Below are positions 1 to 19,195 of a DNA stretch of 63,298 nt, one piece after another. Origin of the DNA: Saccoglossus kowalevskii (taxonomy: Eukaryota > Hemichordata > Enteropneusta > Harrimaniidae). The DNA lies in assembly GCF_000003605.2 (NCBI RefSeq), contig NW_003143795.1:172377-235674 (forward strand), read 5' to 3'. Both the position numbers and the translations under genes were made by a program. The notes below the pieces were generated by a model that worked only from the letters and a program-made list of their open reading frames with translations, had not been told where the DNA came from and did no database searches. Positions within the stretch are counted from its first letter, which is position 1, and each line of letters begins with the position of its first letter.

Positions 1-6263
<6,263 letters not shown>

Positions 6264-7550
6264 CTGCAGCTATGTCATAAAGGAAGATTGAATGTCACCA
6301 TAGAATAATTGTTATTACTCATTAATACACAGTTAATGTGTGAATAGACAATGTGTATAATTTACAAAATATTCTTCTTTTATCAGCCTACATTACTACT
6401 TTAGTTTTATTGGAATCGTGTATGTACAGATAGTATAATAACTGCTGCAGTAGAACATATATGAATTTCACGGTTCACTGTATTACGATTTTATTGTTTA
6501 ACCACCTGACTAAACAATCATTATACCTGTGACATTGATATACTATACTACGACCAGAATTGAGTTATTACAATCAGGGTTGTGGTAGTATGTATGTAAA
6601 AAAAACCGTGTTCTGTGTGCGTTTCGCCCAGTAATTTATCGCGTGTCCTAATGTAGTAGGATGCGGGTACATTTGGTGCATAACACAAACATACAGCAAG
6701 CTATAACATATGGAGATACATTGACAATCAAATAATATATGTGTAACAGTATGAATAATTCAATGATTTTTAATTAAAATATTAAGACAATTTGGTGTTT
6801 CAAAAATTGCTTTCCAGGCAAAAACAACCAACACATATCAGTCAATGCCAAAATTCAGGAAAATGTATTTCTCGTGATGTTGATGGCCAAATTTCATGAA
6901 ATGTTTTTATTTGATGCGTGCGTTCACATTTGGATTGGATACGTGTTTCGTCAGTCAACTTGAATTTAAAGAAATCTTTAACTAGTTTTAGGATTTTGTT
7001 CATTCATTTGTTCAATGTAATCAAGACTTTGAGCGAGTAATATGAAACCTTTCCCCCTTGCAGATTTTGCACATATTTAATACACATATTTAATATTTAA
7101 ATTGCAGCCAAAGTTAGCTAATTTGCATGCTTATGTATGTTCGTGTATAAATAATACCATACTGTAGACCGGATTATGGTTGCATTTGCAGGATTATCGA
7201 ATGCCTTTATTCGAACTACTACGAAATACTAGCCATAAACGATTCTGACATATATTCCACCATTTAAAGTAGCACTAGCCAATCACATGGCAATGAATTA
7301 TAATTTTCGAACATCAAGCCAATCATACAAACTTATTAATACACATTATTATTAAAATTATAATGTCACATATAGGGTTATTTTTATCAACGGCGACATC
7401 GGGAGGTTTCTTTCCAAATTTAAAGACGGACAGTTGCATATGTATAAATACGATTTCTGTTACACTTTATTATTAAAGTTCGCACGGAATCAAATACTAC
7501 CGTTTAGATGAAATCTGCTGACGGCCTATACTAGTATGGCAAATAATATC
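6264..7550. other. Upstream region of gene A, no gene seen
   Basis: AT-rich sequence with no supported open frame. Parts align with the region upstream of gene B (for example around 6540 with 46545, and 7270 with 47310). Unrecognised 5' exons or the promoter of gene A may lie here, but I cannot place them. Confidence 0.4.
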
Positions 7551-8053
7551 ATTAAAATACACTTACACGTACAGTACTGTCTATGACCATCAAAATACAA
7601 TTACACGTACAGTACTGTCTATGACCATCAAAATACAATTACACGTACAGTACTGTCTATGACCATCAAAATACACTTACACGTACAGTACTGTCTATGA
7701 CCATCAAAATACACTTACACGTACAGTACTGTCTATGACCATCAAAATACACTTACACGTACAGTACTGTCTATGACCATCAAAATACACTTACACGTAC
7801 AGTACTGTCTATGACCATCAAAATACAATTACACGTACAGTACTGTCTATGACCATCAAAATACAATTACACGTGCAGTACTGTCTATGACCATCAAAAT
7901 ACACTTACACGTACAGTACTGTCTATGACCATCAAAATACACTTACACGTACAGTACTGTCTATGACCATCAAAATACAATTACACGTACAGTACTGTCT
8001 ATGACCATCAAAATACAATTACACGTACAGTACTGTCTATGACCATCAAAATA
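7551..8053. repeat. 38-bp minisatellite, about 13 copies
   Basis: The unit is 38 bases and contains CACGTACAGTACTGTCTATG. Copies are nearly identical. Most variation is one site (CACTTAC against CAATTAC), and the two types run in blocks (C A A C C C C A A C C A A), a sign of block-wise amplification. A short palindrome, CAGTACTG, lies in each unit. The corresponding site near 48240 has only one degenerate copy, so the array arose in this copy of the duplication. Confidence 0.95.
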
Positions 8054-10430
8054 ATCACCACAGAATACTTATGCACAGAAGAATGCGAGGGGAATTCAAA
8101 TTTGTGTGATAACTGGAAAAATATCAATTGATCAATGCTTCCGAATAGTGTTTATGTATGAGTGAACACATTTATAACGTCAATGTTAACCTCATTTCAT
8201 TAGCACTATGCAATACAAATCCAAATCCATATGCCTCCATGTTATTTCACAGTGCATATATGTAAACAAAAATGTTGGGAATCCCAATGTGTCCGAAGGT
8301 TATAGACTAATTGTAGGATCATAGAATCTTCATATCTTGAAAATGAAGAGCTCAAATGAAGACATTAGGATTGTAAACATTTAGTTATTATAATTCATTC
8401 AAATATGCGGGTTTCCTCGTATCTTGTGAATTATATAATATATCTGGCTAATATTTTGAGAATATTTCCTATTTTGTTGTGTACTTAGTTAGACAATCAA
8501 TAGCATGCACCATATCTCTTGTCATGTGTTGCTCTGAACATTCAGTATTTGTGTGTAATGACTTGTGTGTAATGAAGTGAAACTGTGGTATCAGTGAGGT
8601 AGTCGTAAAATGAAATGTGGTCAGTCAACAACTCGGACTCATTACAGTTGAATACACGCATGGTAGAAGCATGTCGTGTATTGGTAAACCTCAAAACGAG
8701 GGGTATTTATTTCGAACTCTGTTGTAATTACACACATAACAAATCAGTTTACTTTCTAAATTATTCCTATGTTAATGGTTTGATCAATACTTCGTATCGA
8801 ATGCAGTTTGTATGTCTTCATTATCTTATAACAGTTTTAGCGCCTAGCATCGTTTTCTGTAATATTTCCATCTTAACGATGCTGTTTACTATTAAACAGA
8901 CGGACAAGTGTCTTATAATATTATGAAATGTTGGGTAATTGACAATGAGTAAAATAACCCTGTTTTTTTACATTGTCATATATCGGGATAGTGTTAATAA
9001 CTTACAGTAATGTGTTATATAGTCATCTCATCTTCGACATGTACTCAATAGCTTTCAACATAAACATGGAATACGAGATAGATTAAACGACCTACGGCGT
9101 CTGTTCCTGTATTGTCGGTAGAGTTAAATGGGTTTTTCTTATTGTTGCTAATAGCAACGTTTAGTATTATTCACTGCTAATTATTGGTTACTTACATTGC
9201 AATTAGCGTTTTTTACGTGATGATTTCTCCAGGTGACATTCGAACTGCACATTTATTTCGCTATGTTACAATCCCCCTGATAGTTGATATCTAAGCACTC
9301 GTATACATATAGGCATAAATCCCGCATTCAAGATGAATATATGTAAGTATTGTTTTTACATTAATGACATCAGCGTGTTCTAAGTGATTATGACTAAGAC
9401 ATGGATTGAAATTAGTCCACAATCACGTGTTGAAATTGATCATGTAAAAATGCTATGAATAAAACAAGTACGTACATTGAAATATTTGTCTACCTTCAAA
9501 CAGCTGTTAGGCGACAGAGTCCATAGCCAGTCACACCTTTATTACGGCGGCTAAACGAAATACATGTAATGCCCACCTAATGCGTATTTTTAGAATTTGT
9601 TGTTGGGAATTTGAAAAAAAGATGAACCTAGTGATGCTATTTGTGGACATATATGCTGGCTGAAAGTATTGCTCCACAAATGCGAATTAACTCATAATAA
9701 AAAACGGATCACAACAAATTACTGTATATAATCTTTTGGAAAATAGAAGTTATACAGTTATAGGTAAGCGCGTAAAGTCAGAATATTATCACAAAACACG
9801 TCGCCAGATATGACTGGATAATATAAACTTAATCACCTAAAACTGATAATTTACTATAACTATAAATTGCAATATACATTCAATATTTTAGAGAAAGATA
9901 TTGTGAGAGTATGGGTAGTTTGTACATGTACGACATGAATGGGACAGTATTGTTGACATTCACAAACCAGAGCGCAACTACCCGAACTAAAGGACAGATG
10001 ACCTGTCATGACAGTATCTTGTGTTTTTGATTAGGCACTCGGGTTGGTACCTCAAGTCACTTCTTCGATTGCATGAGATTAACGAGTGAAGTCACATCTG
10101 GGCAGTTTTAACCGCCCCTGCTCACGGTGCCAGCAGGCCGTGCCGTGACCTTTCGGTGAATCGTTGCTTTTAAAATCAATAAAATTTCAGAATTAGAAAA
10201 CAATTAATGTTAAATTCAAAATTATTTAAAAATATAATTTGTTTTTAAAATAATTGTACTTTCCAAGAATTTGCATTCCAACATCCCAAAACGATCACGT
10301 GCTAGTTTACCGTAGAGAAAATAAAATAAAATTTTAGAATTCGACAACAAATACTGTTAAAATTATATGGTTTTAAAAATATCTAAATTTACCACGAATT
10401 TGCATTCCAACATTCAGATACGATCACCTT
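8054..10430. other. Non-coding part of the duplicated segment
   Basis: No supportable gene. The sequence aligns in direct orientation with about 48400-50800 (for example 9023 with 49937, 10310 with 50616). Part of it (about 8400-9600) aligns inverted with 12700-13620. The short open frame at 8615-8926 has no recognisable domain and is not conserved in the copies. Confidence 0.6.
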
Positions 10431-11950
10431 AAATGAACTACATGCAAATACCTACGTCTACCCACTTTGCTGGTAGCAGCCTACGTGTTAATAGGTTACA
10501 AACACAGCATTTAAGATGTATATAATCTTGTGATTATCGTGTTTTAGTACTTTGTTTAGTAAATTGTTTTTCATTTCATCGAAGACTATATATCTCAGTG
10601 TTAAAGAAATGATTACTGTTTAACATGCTAATACACATATTTACCAGTCCTTGTATATTTCACAGACAACACGTTTTCCGTTCAGATATTGCGTTTTGTC
10701 ATGTGTTACACTACTGGAAATACGCCTGCGACAGAAATTCTGATTGGGAGGGGCGATTTCATAGGCATCTTTCGAATGTTGTTCATTGTGACGTCAGAAG
10801 TTGGACATGCACAGGCCTGTGTATGTATTACACGCTGTTACGAGTCGTTTGTTTTTTTGGACGATTTGGTTGGTCAAGTAAAGTGCGTGTCTTTTTTCAA
10901 TGGTGATACGATAAAAGAATACTAGTTGAATGATTCTTCACTGGATGGTATGATTTATTGAATACGTATGTTGTAAATGTTAATACCCGTTCAAATTGCA
11001 TGTTCATATTAAAATCTTATTAACGTGGTGTTTTGTATTAGGGGTTCAACTCACTTTCACAATGTTATTATTTTTTGATAATAAAATAACCTCTCTTTAC
11101 AATACTAGTATCTCCGTTGTCCAAACTCGCAGTTTTCCCGATCTACACTGTTCACTACGTGACTGCAATCTGTAATTCACAGCGTACAATAAGAACCAAA
11201 CACGCAGTGCTGGATTACTTGTTTAGACCAAATAAACACATTACAAAGGTATATTTCTTAGACATTCCCAATTACCTGTGTTCATTTCATGTGGTGCTCA
11301 GTTCCACAGGCAGGCGTAGATCGCGATGCGTGTTAAATATTCCAAATTAAAGTCAAGTCATTTAGTTATACGTGAAACCAGCTTACGCCTGAATAAAATG
11401 TAACTGCGGAATAAAATGTAAAACAAAAATGTACTGCGTATCGTTTTCGAACAGAAACATATTTAGTATTTTGTTAATGCTGTAATAAATTATCTGTAAT
11501 TTTGTTTAATTTGCTATTCCTTGGGAAGAGCGCCCCAAAAAATCAGTTATTTTTCGCACGTGTTTTCTTGTAAAGCGACCAAAGCGCGCTTGTTTAGCGT
11601 TAGTCAGTCATTTTGTAGTTTTCCCACACCACGCTCTCGCCAGTCAGTTAAATTATCCCCGCCCAACATAAATTATCTCATTCAATTGTACACTATTAAG
11701 CTGTTAACCTTCATGCAATTTGGTGTAATTATTGTGTTCAAAAAAATGTTGCATTTATTTGTTGTTTTAGCAGTAGCAAATTTTGGAAAATGATATTTGA
11801 ATATTAGTTGATTTACACAACTGTATGGAAAAGTCAGCCCGTTATTTATTTAACATATTGTATAACTAGTTTGTACGTAGTAACTGCACCTTTTATTGAG
11901 AACAATCAAGTCAATATCCCAGTGTTAGGCCTGGTTATTGAAATTCAGAG
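10430..11950 (+). repeat. Segment inverted relative to 51030-53880
   Basis: Matches in opposite orientation include 10430-10520 with 53690-53800, 10590-10910 with 53270-53600, 11090-11140 with 52540-52610, 11500-11640 with 51190-51330, and 11885-11910 with 51045-51070. The right copy contains an extra insertion (about 51350-52480). No gene is recognised; short open frames here are not conserved as proteins. Confidence 0.7.
10590..10910 (+). promoter_or_regulatory. Conserved GC-richer block with a CRE-like site
   Basis: This block is kept at high identity in the inverted copy (53270-53600) while flanks diverge, and both copies retain the palindrome TGACGTCA (10789-10796; 53380-53387). It could be a promoter or enhancer, an old repeat, or a remnant exon. 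No RNA gene structure was recognised. Confidence 0.3.
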
Positions 11951-11984
11951 AGACACCCACAGAACTCACGCTGGACAGGGAGTA

Positions 11985-12480
11985 CTTTCACTGCAAGAAA
12001 GGGGATAGAAAAGACAATAGTAATTGAAATGAAGTACACATACACCAAAATATCAAGTTAAAGCTCCTAGCTTTAATACACCATAAAATAATCACAAGAA
12101 ACAAAGCACAGAAAAATAAAATGACCAAATTCACTAAATAGGGGATTGCCCAGGGAAGTGAGCATTGGTGATAACAAACAGTTTCAGGATGAAGAAACGG
12201 ATGATTGTCAATGGCTTCTGCAACACAACGCCACATAAATACAGGAATCTTGCTTGCAGAGGAACGCTGTCATTCTGGAGGGCATCACTAATAGCCGGAG
12301 ATCGGAGAGCAGTTTATACACGTCTGACTGAATGATGATTGAAGCCTATATCACCTGTCCCACGATATCACAGAAAAACACACATAGTACTGAGTTGAAA
12401 TGGTATATCCCAACTGTCCTCAGTCTAGTCAATTTATAGACATAAATGGCCCAGATTTAGGTACACCACCCGGGTTTTCA
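11985..12480 (-). repeat. Copy of the TATA-containing block at 47600-48005
   Basis: Inverted match to 47600-48005. Both copies contain ATTTATGTCTATAAAT followed by a similar 250-300-base stretch with a short open frame (HPETxxYHQ, WAIPY, IKARSFNLIFWCMC). It may be a solo LTR or another transposon end with its own TATA box, or the start of a small gene. The frame is partly disturbed by compensating indels, so coding is doubtful. Confidence 0.35.
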
Positions 12481-15330
12481 CATGAGCCAATCAGAATGTG
12501 GCCTTGCTAGCAGCTGTCTCACGTAAGCAAGTCAGTAGATCGTATCCATTGTTACTTAAATCACACGCACGCCCGGTGGTTTACTTTGTTAATTTGTTAA
12601 TCATCCGTTTTTATTATGAGGTAATTTGCATTGGTAGAGAAATACTTTCAGTCAGCATACATGTTTACATAAAACACCACTTGGTTAATCATCTTTTAAA
12701 TTCCCAATGACACATTCTAAGACTACGCATTGATATTTCGTTTAGCCGCGGTAATAAGGGTGTGACTGAATATGGACACTGTCGCATAACAGCTGTTTGC
12801 ATGTGAAAAAATATCTTAACGTACGTACTTGTTTTTTTTCACAAATTCAATTTTTACATTGATTGTGAACTACTTTCAATCCATGCCTTAGCCATAATTC
12901 CTTAGAACATATAGAACTAAGGCCATCAATGTAAAACAATACTTACATATATTCATCTTCAATGTGGGATTTATGTCTATAAATAAACGTTTAGCATATC
13001 CTCTCTCGTTTTTTTTATAACATAACTAAATAAACGTGTAGTTTGAACTTCACGTACAGGGAGAGAACATCATATAAGGACACTTATTTTAACATAAATG
13101 ACTAATAATTATCAGTGAATAATATCATAAACGTTGTTATTAGCAAAAGTACAAATAACTCTACCGATAATACATCAACGGATGCCGTAGGTCGTTTAAT
13201 CTATCTCGTGTTTCATGTTTATGGCAAAAGCCTTTGAGTGCATGTCGAAGATGAGATGACTATATGATGCAATACTGCTATCAATACTATCCCGATATAA
13301 ATAAAATTAAAACACAGGATTATTTTACACATTTTCAAGTACCCAACAATTCACAATATGAGGGACACTTGTACATTATTTTGTTTAATACGATAGGCTC
13401 ACCACAATTTAGCCAGGTATAATATATAATTCTCAAGTTAATGATAATTAAATGTTAATTAATTGTTAAGAGATGAAGATTTTACGATTCTATATATTAA
13501 TTTTAATATTAACACATTGGAAATCCTAATATTCTATTTATATTAATGCATTGTTAACTGACATGGAGGCATATACACTTGAATTTGCATTGAGAGAGGG
13601 AGCTGTTGAGTGCTAAAGATACGAGGTTAAAATTCACTCTCTACATGTTATCCACCAATATAGAATTCGGAAAATAACCTGCCGAAGTCATCCCTGATAG
13701 ACACAAACCAACCCCAGAGGTGACATGTCCATTGACTAGTGCAACTTTGAAGGGAGTAGCATATGTCAGAAGCGTCTTATTTGCTTTTTGCTTATTCGTT
13801 TGAAAGAGAGAGTCGAAAACAGGTGTTTTGGGAGCTTTGGCCCCTAGCTCTGCCCGGAGCCGATATTGAACTGAATCTATCTTGTTGCGTGTATAGTTAT
13901 TGGAATGAAAGAGAAAAGTCACCAGTATTAAAAAAAATGAAGTATCCGAAAAACAAAACTATCTGTTACATTTCACTTAATCAATGCAAAACAATTATTC
14001 ATATAGTCAAACGGGAAAATGAATAATGCATATATGCACCAGTATTCCATATAAACACATGGCGAGGAATGAACAAACTCCTTGAGGTAATTCAAGGTTT
14101 CCTTAAATTCAAGATGGCTGTCAAATCACATGTCTAATCTAGAGCAAAACAATTTCATGGGAATTTAACTTCAACATCACGACAAATACATTTTCTGAGT
14201 TTTCTATTGTTGTCGGTTGATTAGTTTTTGATTGAAAATCATTGAATTATTTATACTGTTTTTATTGAATCCAAAATTACCGTAAAGCCACCCGAGTAAT
14301 AAACAAATTCTGATAGAAATCTTTATAGCAACAGATTATAGAATACTTCATATTCGTCGGACTGAGGAATGATTATTAGGACACGTAATACTTGCAAAGA
14401 TGTCGGACATGTTATTGTTTCTCTCATCTTGTCATCAAGCAATAGTACTTTATAATCTGAAATACAATTTCAATTAATTTGAAACTTGTTTTATGAGCAC
14501 TGTGTGTTTTACCATGTGTGATAATAAATAATCGAAATATATTTTAATGAAAAGGTTTTTGATGGAACGTTAGCTGTGTGATCCAATATAACGAAGATTC
14601 TTGACAGCAAATGTTTTTATTTGTGATATCGGTAGAGCTGTGATGTTACGAGAACATTTCATAATGCCCTATAGCATGTTCTTCTTAAAATCAAAATGGC
14701 CGCCAAACCAGGTGGCTAACGTGCCTCATCTTAGGATGTACACCTGATATTATAAAACATGCACATTATTGAACAGCTTCGGGCAACAGTGTTCAAAAAC
14801 ATAACCCAACACATGGTGTTGTCTTGATAATCTAATTAGAAACGTACATTATTTGTAAATGTATCTACACACGTTATAGCTTGTTGTGTGATTGTGCTAT
14901 GTACCAGGGGTATATGTATCCTACCTCATTAGGACACAGATATGTTACTGTTTCTTTAATCTTGTCATCAAGCGGTTTGATGCGCAAAAGTACTTTTTAA
15001 TCTGAAATACTTGTTTTATGAGCACTGTGTGTTTTACCATGTGTGTTAATAAATATATTGTTATGAAAAGGTTTCTGATGGAGCGTTAGCTGTGTGATTT
15101 TTTTTAATTCATTGCCAAACTACAATATTTGTAAATATACAATAACTTTGAGGTTCATGGCGTGATGATGAATCAAGAGAATCGATCATAACATGACTAT
15201 ATGGCTATGGCCCTGACAGTAGTGAATCAATGCTGTCCGTAGCATTGGTATAAACGACATATAGTATAGGGATTATTTTATGATAACACTGAATCTTCCT
15301 TTATGACATCTCAGCAGAATAACGACATTC

Positions 15331-15646
15331 ATGTCTGCATTTGATTCATTCAAATCGAGGAAAATAGCTATTGATGCCGGGGTTGCAATAGCAGGCGTCG
15401 TCACTGTCTTAGCTTTGGGTCTTGGTTTAGGACTTGGTAAGTTTGACAATATATATTACAACAATTTGATGTACACCTTCAGGAATGTATACATTTAGTT
15501 GGAAACAAAAGTGTTAATAGTAATGGAACAACCCAAACAATTCGACACTTGTCTTTGGGAGCAGTTATGTAACATCCGTGGCAATAACTACACGTGTTCA
15601 TGTAAAGATTAATATGTGCTGGACAATGATGGGATACATTGTTTAG
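15331..15646 (+). pseudogene. 5' fragment of an EGF-GH9 gene copy (membrane exon and EGF exon 1), inverted
   Basis: 15331-15436 reads MSAFDSFKSRK and then the same transmembrane segment as genes A and B, with a phase-1 GT donor. The next exon (about 15499-15646) matches EGF exon 1 but has an extra base before the cysteine cluster and a TAA in place of Gly after the second C-x-C pair. A decayed second EGF remnant follows to 15795. No stalk or GH9 exon follows: homology ends near 16795. The copy is head to head with gene A. Confidence 0.8.
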
Positions 15647-15965
15647 GTGGGTATAATTCAAACAGTCGGGCTGCCAAACGCTTATTTTACTAACGTTCAT
15701 ATACATATAACACAAATGACGGGCGAAAATTAAACGTGTTCACAGGGAGATGGACATGTGTTGGACGAAGATGGATACATTGTGTGGGTAGATACATTTT
15801 AAATAAAACTTCATTTGGAATTGAAAGGGGCATCATTTCGCAACTCTATTTTTAAATTTATTTTGCTGGTTGATCAAAAGTTGATCGCATAGCGTAATTA
15901 TTCGAAGCGTGAACTAAGCTTGGTTTGTAATATATCTGGATTCTGAGATGACTGAACACATTTCA

Positions 15966-16034
15966 CGACTAGCACCTGACTAGCACCTGACTAGCACCTG
16001 ACTAGTACCTGACTAGCACCTGACTAGTACCTGG
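15966..16034. repeat. 11-bp tandem repeat, about 6 copies
   Basis: The unit ACTAGCACCTG, with the variant ACTAGTACCTG, is repeated head to tail inside the inverted pseudogene arm. It is absent from the corresponding gene A intron. Confidence 0.85.
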
Positions 16035-16795
16035 TAGTACTGTGTGACCACATATAAGCACATTCGAGGCCTTCAGTCAAATTGGGTGGTAGTTATTGGG
16101 TTATCGGTAGGATGGGAAATCAAGTAACCTTAGGTTTGATACGTATTTGTTGGTTAATCAATGTTAGTCAGTTAAATGACTAACACTGTATACACACTTA
16201 GTTATGTGGGAAGCGGTAAAAAAACAAACAAAAAAAACATGTTTATATGTATAAACAATCCAGATCATTAATCCGAAATAAAAAAAATGTGTTGAAAAAG
16301 ACCATATCCAGGAGCTAATTAATTCATGTTTTGAAAAGGTCGAACTAAAAGACCCTGTGATTTTAAAGCGCTTGGAGATTATACTATTTTTGTATTTTGC
16401 CGTCACATTTGAAATATGGCTGTTATACCAATGTGTGTGTATCCAGGTATTAACAAAAAATATAATGAGTTAAATGTGTAAGAATGCTACTAGCTGTAAT
16501 TTGAACTTAACTTCGCGTTCACATGCTAAGTCGATCGTACCTGGCAACAGATAAACCACTTGAATGATGCAGAATCTGCAATGTAACAGGAATAGCGATT
16601 TAATGAGAATAGATTGTTACAGTAATGTGTAGAATATACCAAATCTATTAGAAATTATATCAACACAGTATCGCGGCAGTGAAGTGATTTAGATTAATAA
16701 TGTAATTTTATTATTATCACAGGATATATAAATAAAAATCTAATATCATATACTGCCTCTTCATACAAGTAAATCTAATGCAGCATTTTAAATCT

Positions 16796-19195
16796 GGTAT
16801 ATATAATGACATTATAAACATTATTATAGCAGCCACTCAAAACATATGCGACAAATCCCTAGCTTTCTCGGATTTTCAATATTACATTTTTGATCGTAAA
16901 ATTTTGAAGTTGCAGTTGCATAAGATGAGAAATAAAGTGAGAATCTGCTCTACGCGAGAACAACTTTCTCCTGTCTTTATGTTTAGAAGGGTATTAGTTG
17001 CATGTTACCGTGAAAAGATTTTCTGTCTGGATTAATTCACAATTTGTCGCTAAATTGACTGGCCTAGAAGTTTTCGGCACGGTATGTATTAACTACGCAT
17101 TGTGTAGAGATAATTGGCCAGATGCAATACATTATGTTGGACTTATTCTTGAGCCGATTGACCCGAGGCGTGAAAACAAGCGCTTAATGTTAATTGAAAG
17201 AATTCGGTCCCTGTGACAATGGAATGTCTTTGTAACTTGTATTAGTGTGTGTGTTAAAAACATCCGAAGAAACAACACTACCTCCTACAACAGTGTTGAG
17301 TGTATACCTGCATGGAGAGTGCATTATGCAAAAAAAGCGGCCTGCTTACGGGTATTTCGCTGCTGTCTGGGCAAAGGCAGTTTGTTTACTTGACATGAAT
17401 TGGGGAGTACCAGTTACGTGTCTCACCTGTAATTTGCAACATAAAGGGAAAAAATAAATTCAGTGATTAAATTTATTGGTTTGTTGGACGCCACTCTTTT
17501 GGGGGATTTTGCGTGGTACAAATAGAGAAATCCACGTGGGTAAAATAATAGCAAACACAACACCTCTCCTTCCGGCAGCGATTCTTATACAGAAGCTCTT
17601 TTTACCGGGGTTCTACAGGGTGGGATAAATTAGTGCAGCTTGTCATGGCGAAAGCTCTGAAACACAAGATGACATGTAAAGATACCAGTCAAATCAAGGC
17701 AGGTAAACGTATAACATCAAATATTACAGACTCCTCACACATCCAACACAGTGAATAGAATACTCACCAGAATATTCAAATGCAATACAATATTTATTCG
17801 AACATCCACACTGCTAAAACTAACGGAAATACCAGGCGGACCCATCAACATGTAATCAACGCACTGGCAAATTCTCAATGGTAAAACAAAGTCATGAACT
17901 AATAACAGTACTGGCTTTAAATAGACTTAAATACAGCCAACAATTGTCCAGCAATAACTGTGTTTAAAAATATTACTGCACACTCGTCGATAACTCACAA
18001 CTGCGTGAACTGTAAATACGTCAGTGACTGGTCAAAGGTCATCTATTAAATCGCTGAAACCAATGGTGGGAATATAAAAACAACACATGAAATAAAATAA
18101 AATACATAGAATCTCTACATGAAAAGAGTATAAATGAATGCAAAACTCAGGGTCGCTGTTAATTGCGACTATTGCAATTGAAAACAAAGTTTCTGTTCGC
18201 AAAATCTTAATCTAACGATGACGCACTACCAACTCTAAATGCCTCGTGAACAGCAATGAATATAAATAAGAAATCGTTATATGAAAGCGTTCCTATATTC
18301 GATTTTACTATGGAAATACTCCCCAAAATAGCTAATTATGTGGGCAAATCCCAGATCGATTGCTTCAAGGGAAGCTGGCTCTCTTACATCCAGTCAAAAC
18401 GTGTTCGCGGCAAACGACTGAGAAAACAATGCTGCTGCAATTTAATCACGCTCATCCGAAACAAGAATAAGACACAGCCAAGTTCACCCACACGTATCTC
18501 TCTCATACGGGGTAGGGGTCTCACCTGAACAAGCCTGAGTCCAGCGAGTAGCCTTTATCTCGTAGTGCAAACTGGCAGTAATTACCTCTGATCCTGGTCT
18601 TCGCTTAGCAACCTTGTCGTGTACAGCGAACCGCTATCTTCATTATCTTCGTCCCGTCCTCTCGTCTCCTCTTTCTCTCAGATTTACTTGTGTCACTTAG
18701 CTCCGGTAAGTTGTGCTCGAATGTCTACAAGTTCAGTCCCGCAACAGATTTACTCCGAATACTGTCTACCAGAAATGTCTGGCAGGGAAATCACAGTCTG
18801 GTAAAAAGTTACGTTCATCAGCGCGTCTCCAGTCTTGTTTTTTTTCTCCGATGTCCTCCGAGCAAGCCCGAAATGAACTCGTAATGGTAACTCAGTGGTT
18901 TCGTCATCATATAAGAACACGCTGGGTGTTAGTGACATAAACACAGCGGTTAGGTTACCGAGCATAAAAATTCACTTCCATATTGACCAACCTGTTAATT
19001 CATAACATCACCAAGTGCGAACTGTAATAACAACCGGTGTACTGGGGCGACTTTCAAAGGTGTTTCCATGACAACACACTGTATATTACGGTTCCTCGCA
19101 GTCGTTACCTCCATGGCGTGTCGCTGTACAATCCCACTGTTGTGGGTATCTCAACGATAATGGTTAAATAAAAAAAATCCCTGACGTGTACACAA
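16796..19195. other. Unassigned intergenic sequence with short open frames
   Basis: No match to the other copies of the locus. Open frames at 16998-17216 (72 codons, ending in the charged run PRRENKRLMLIERIRS) and 17245-17457 (70 codons) look somewhat protein-like but carry no domain I recognise and have no visible exon structure. They may be remnants of a transposon. The rest, up to the LTR, shows nothing. Confidence 0.35.

Larger units (their letters stand above)
12700..16795. repeat. Right arm of large imperfect inverted repeat
   Basis: Reverse-complement counterpart of about 4695-9600, also matching 42850-48500 in reverse. It contains a duplicated piece: about 14370-14580 and 14920-15100 share the same run around GAGCACTGTGTGTTTTACCA. 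Homology stops near 16795, at ATGCAGCATTTTAAATC, which marks a breakpoint. Confidence 0.75.

Noticed and set aside
7551-8053. CRISPR-like array of 38-bp repeats
   Set aside because: Units are directly adjacent with no spacers, and the surrounding DNA is clearly eukaryotic; it is a minisatellite.
8615-8926. 103-codon plus-strand frame
   Set aside because: No domain, and the frame is not kept in the copies at 13.3-13.6 kb or 49.6-49.9 kb.
10625-10925. Protein coding frames in the conserved block (also 53270-53524 on the minus strand)
   Set aside because: The two copies are similar in DNA, but the long frames are interrupted differently; coding is not supported.
16164-16406. Minus-strand 80-codon frame in the inverted arm
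   Set aside because: Low-complexity, and corresponds to non-coding intron sequence of gene A.
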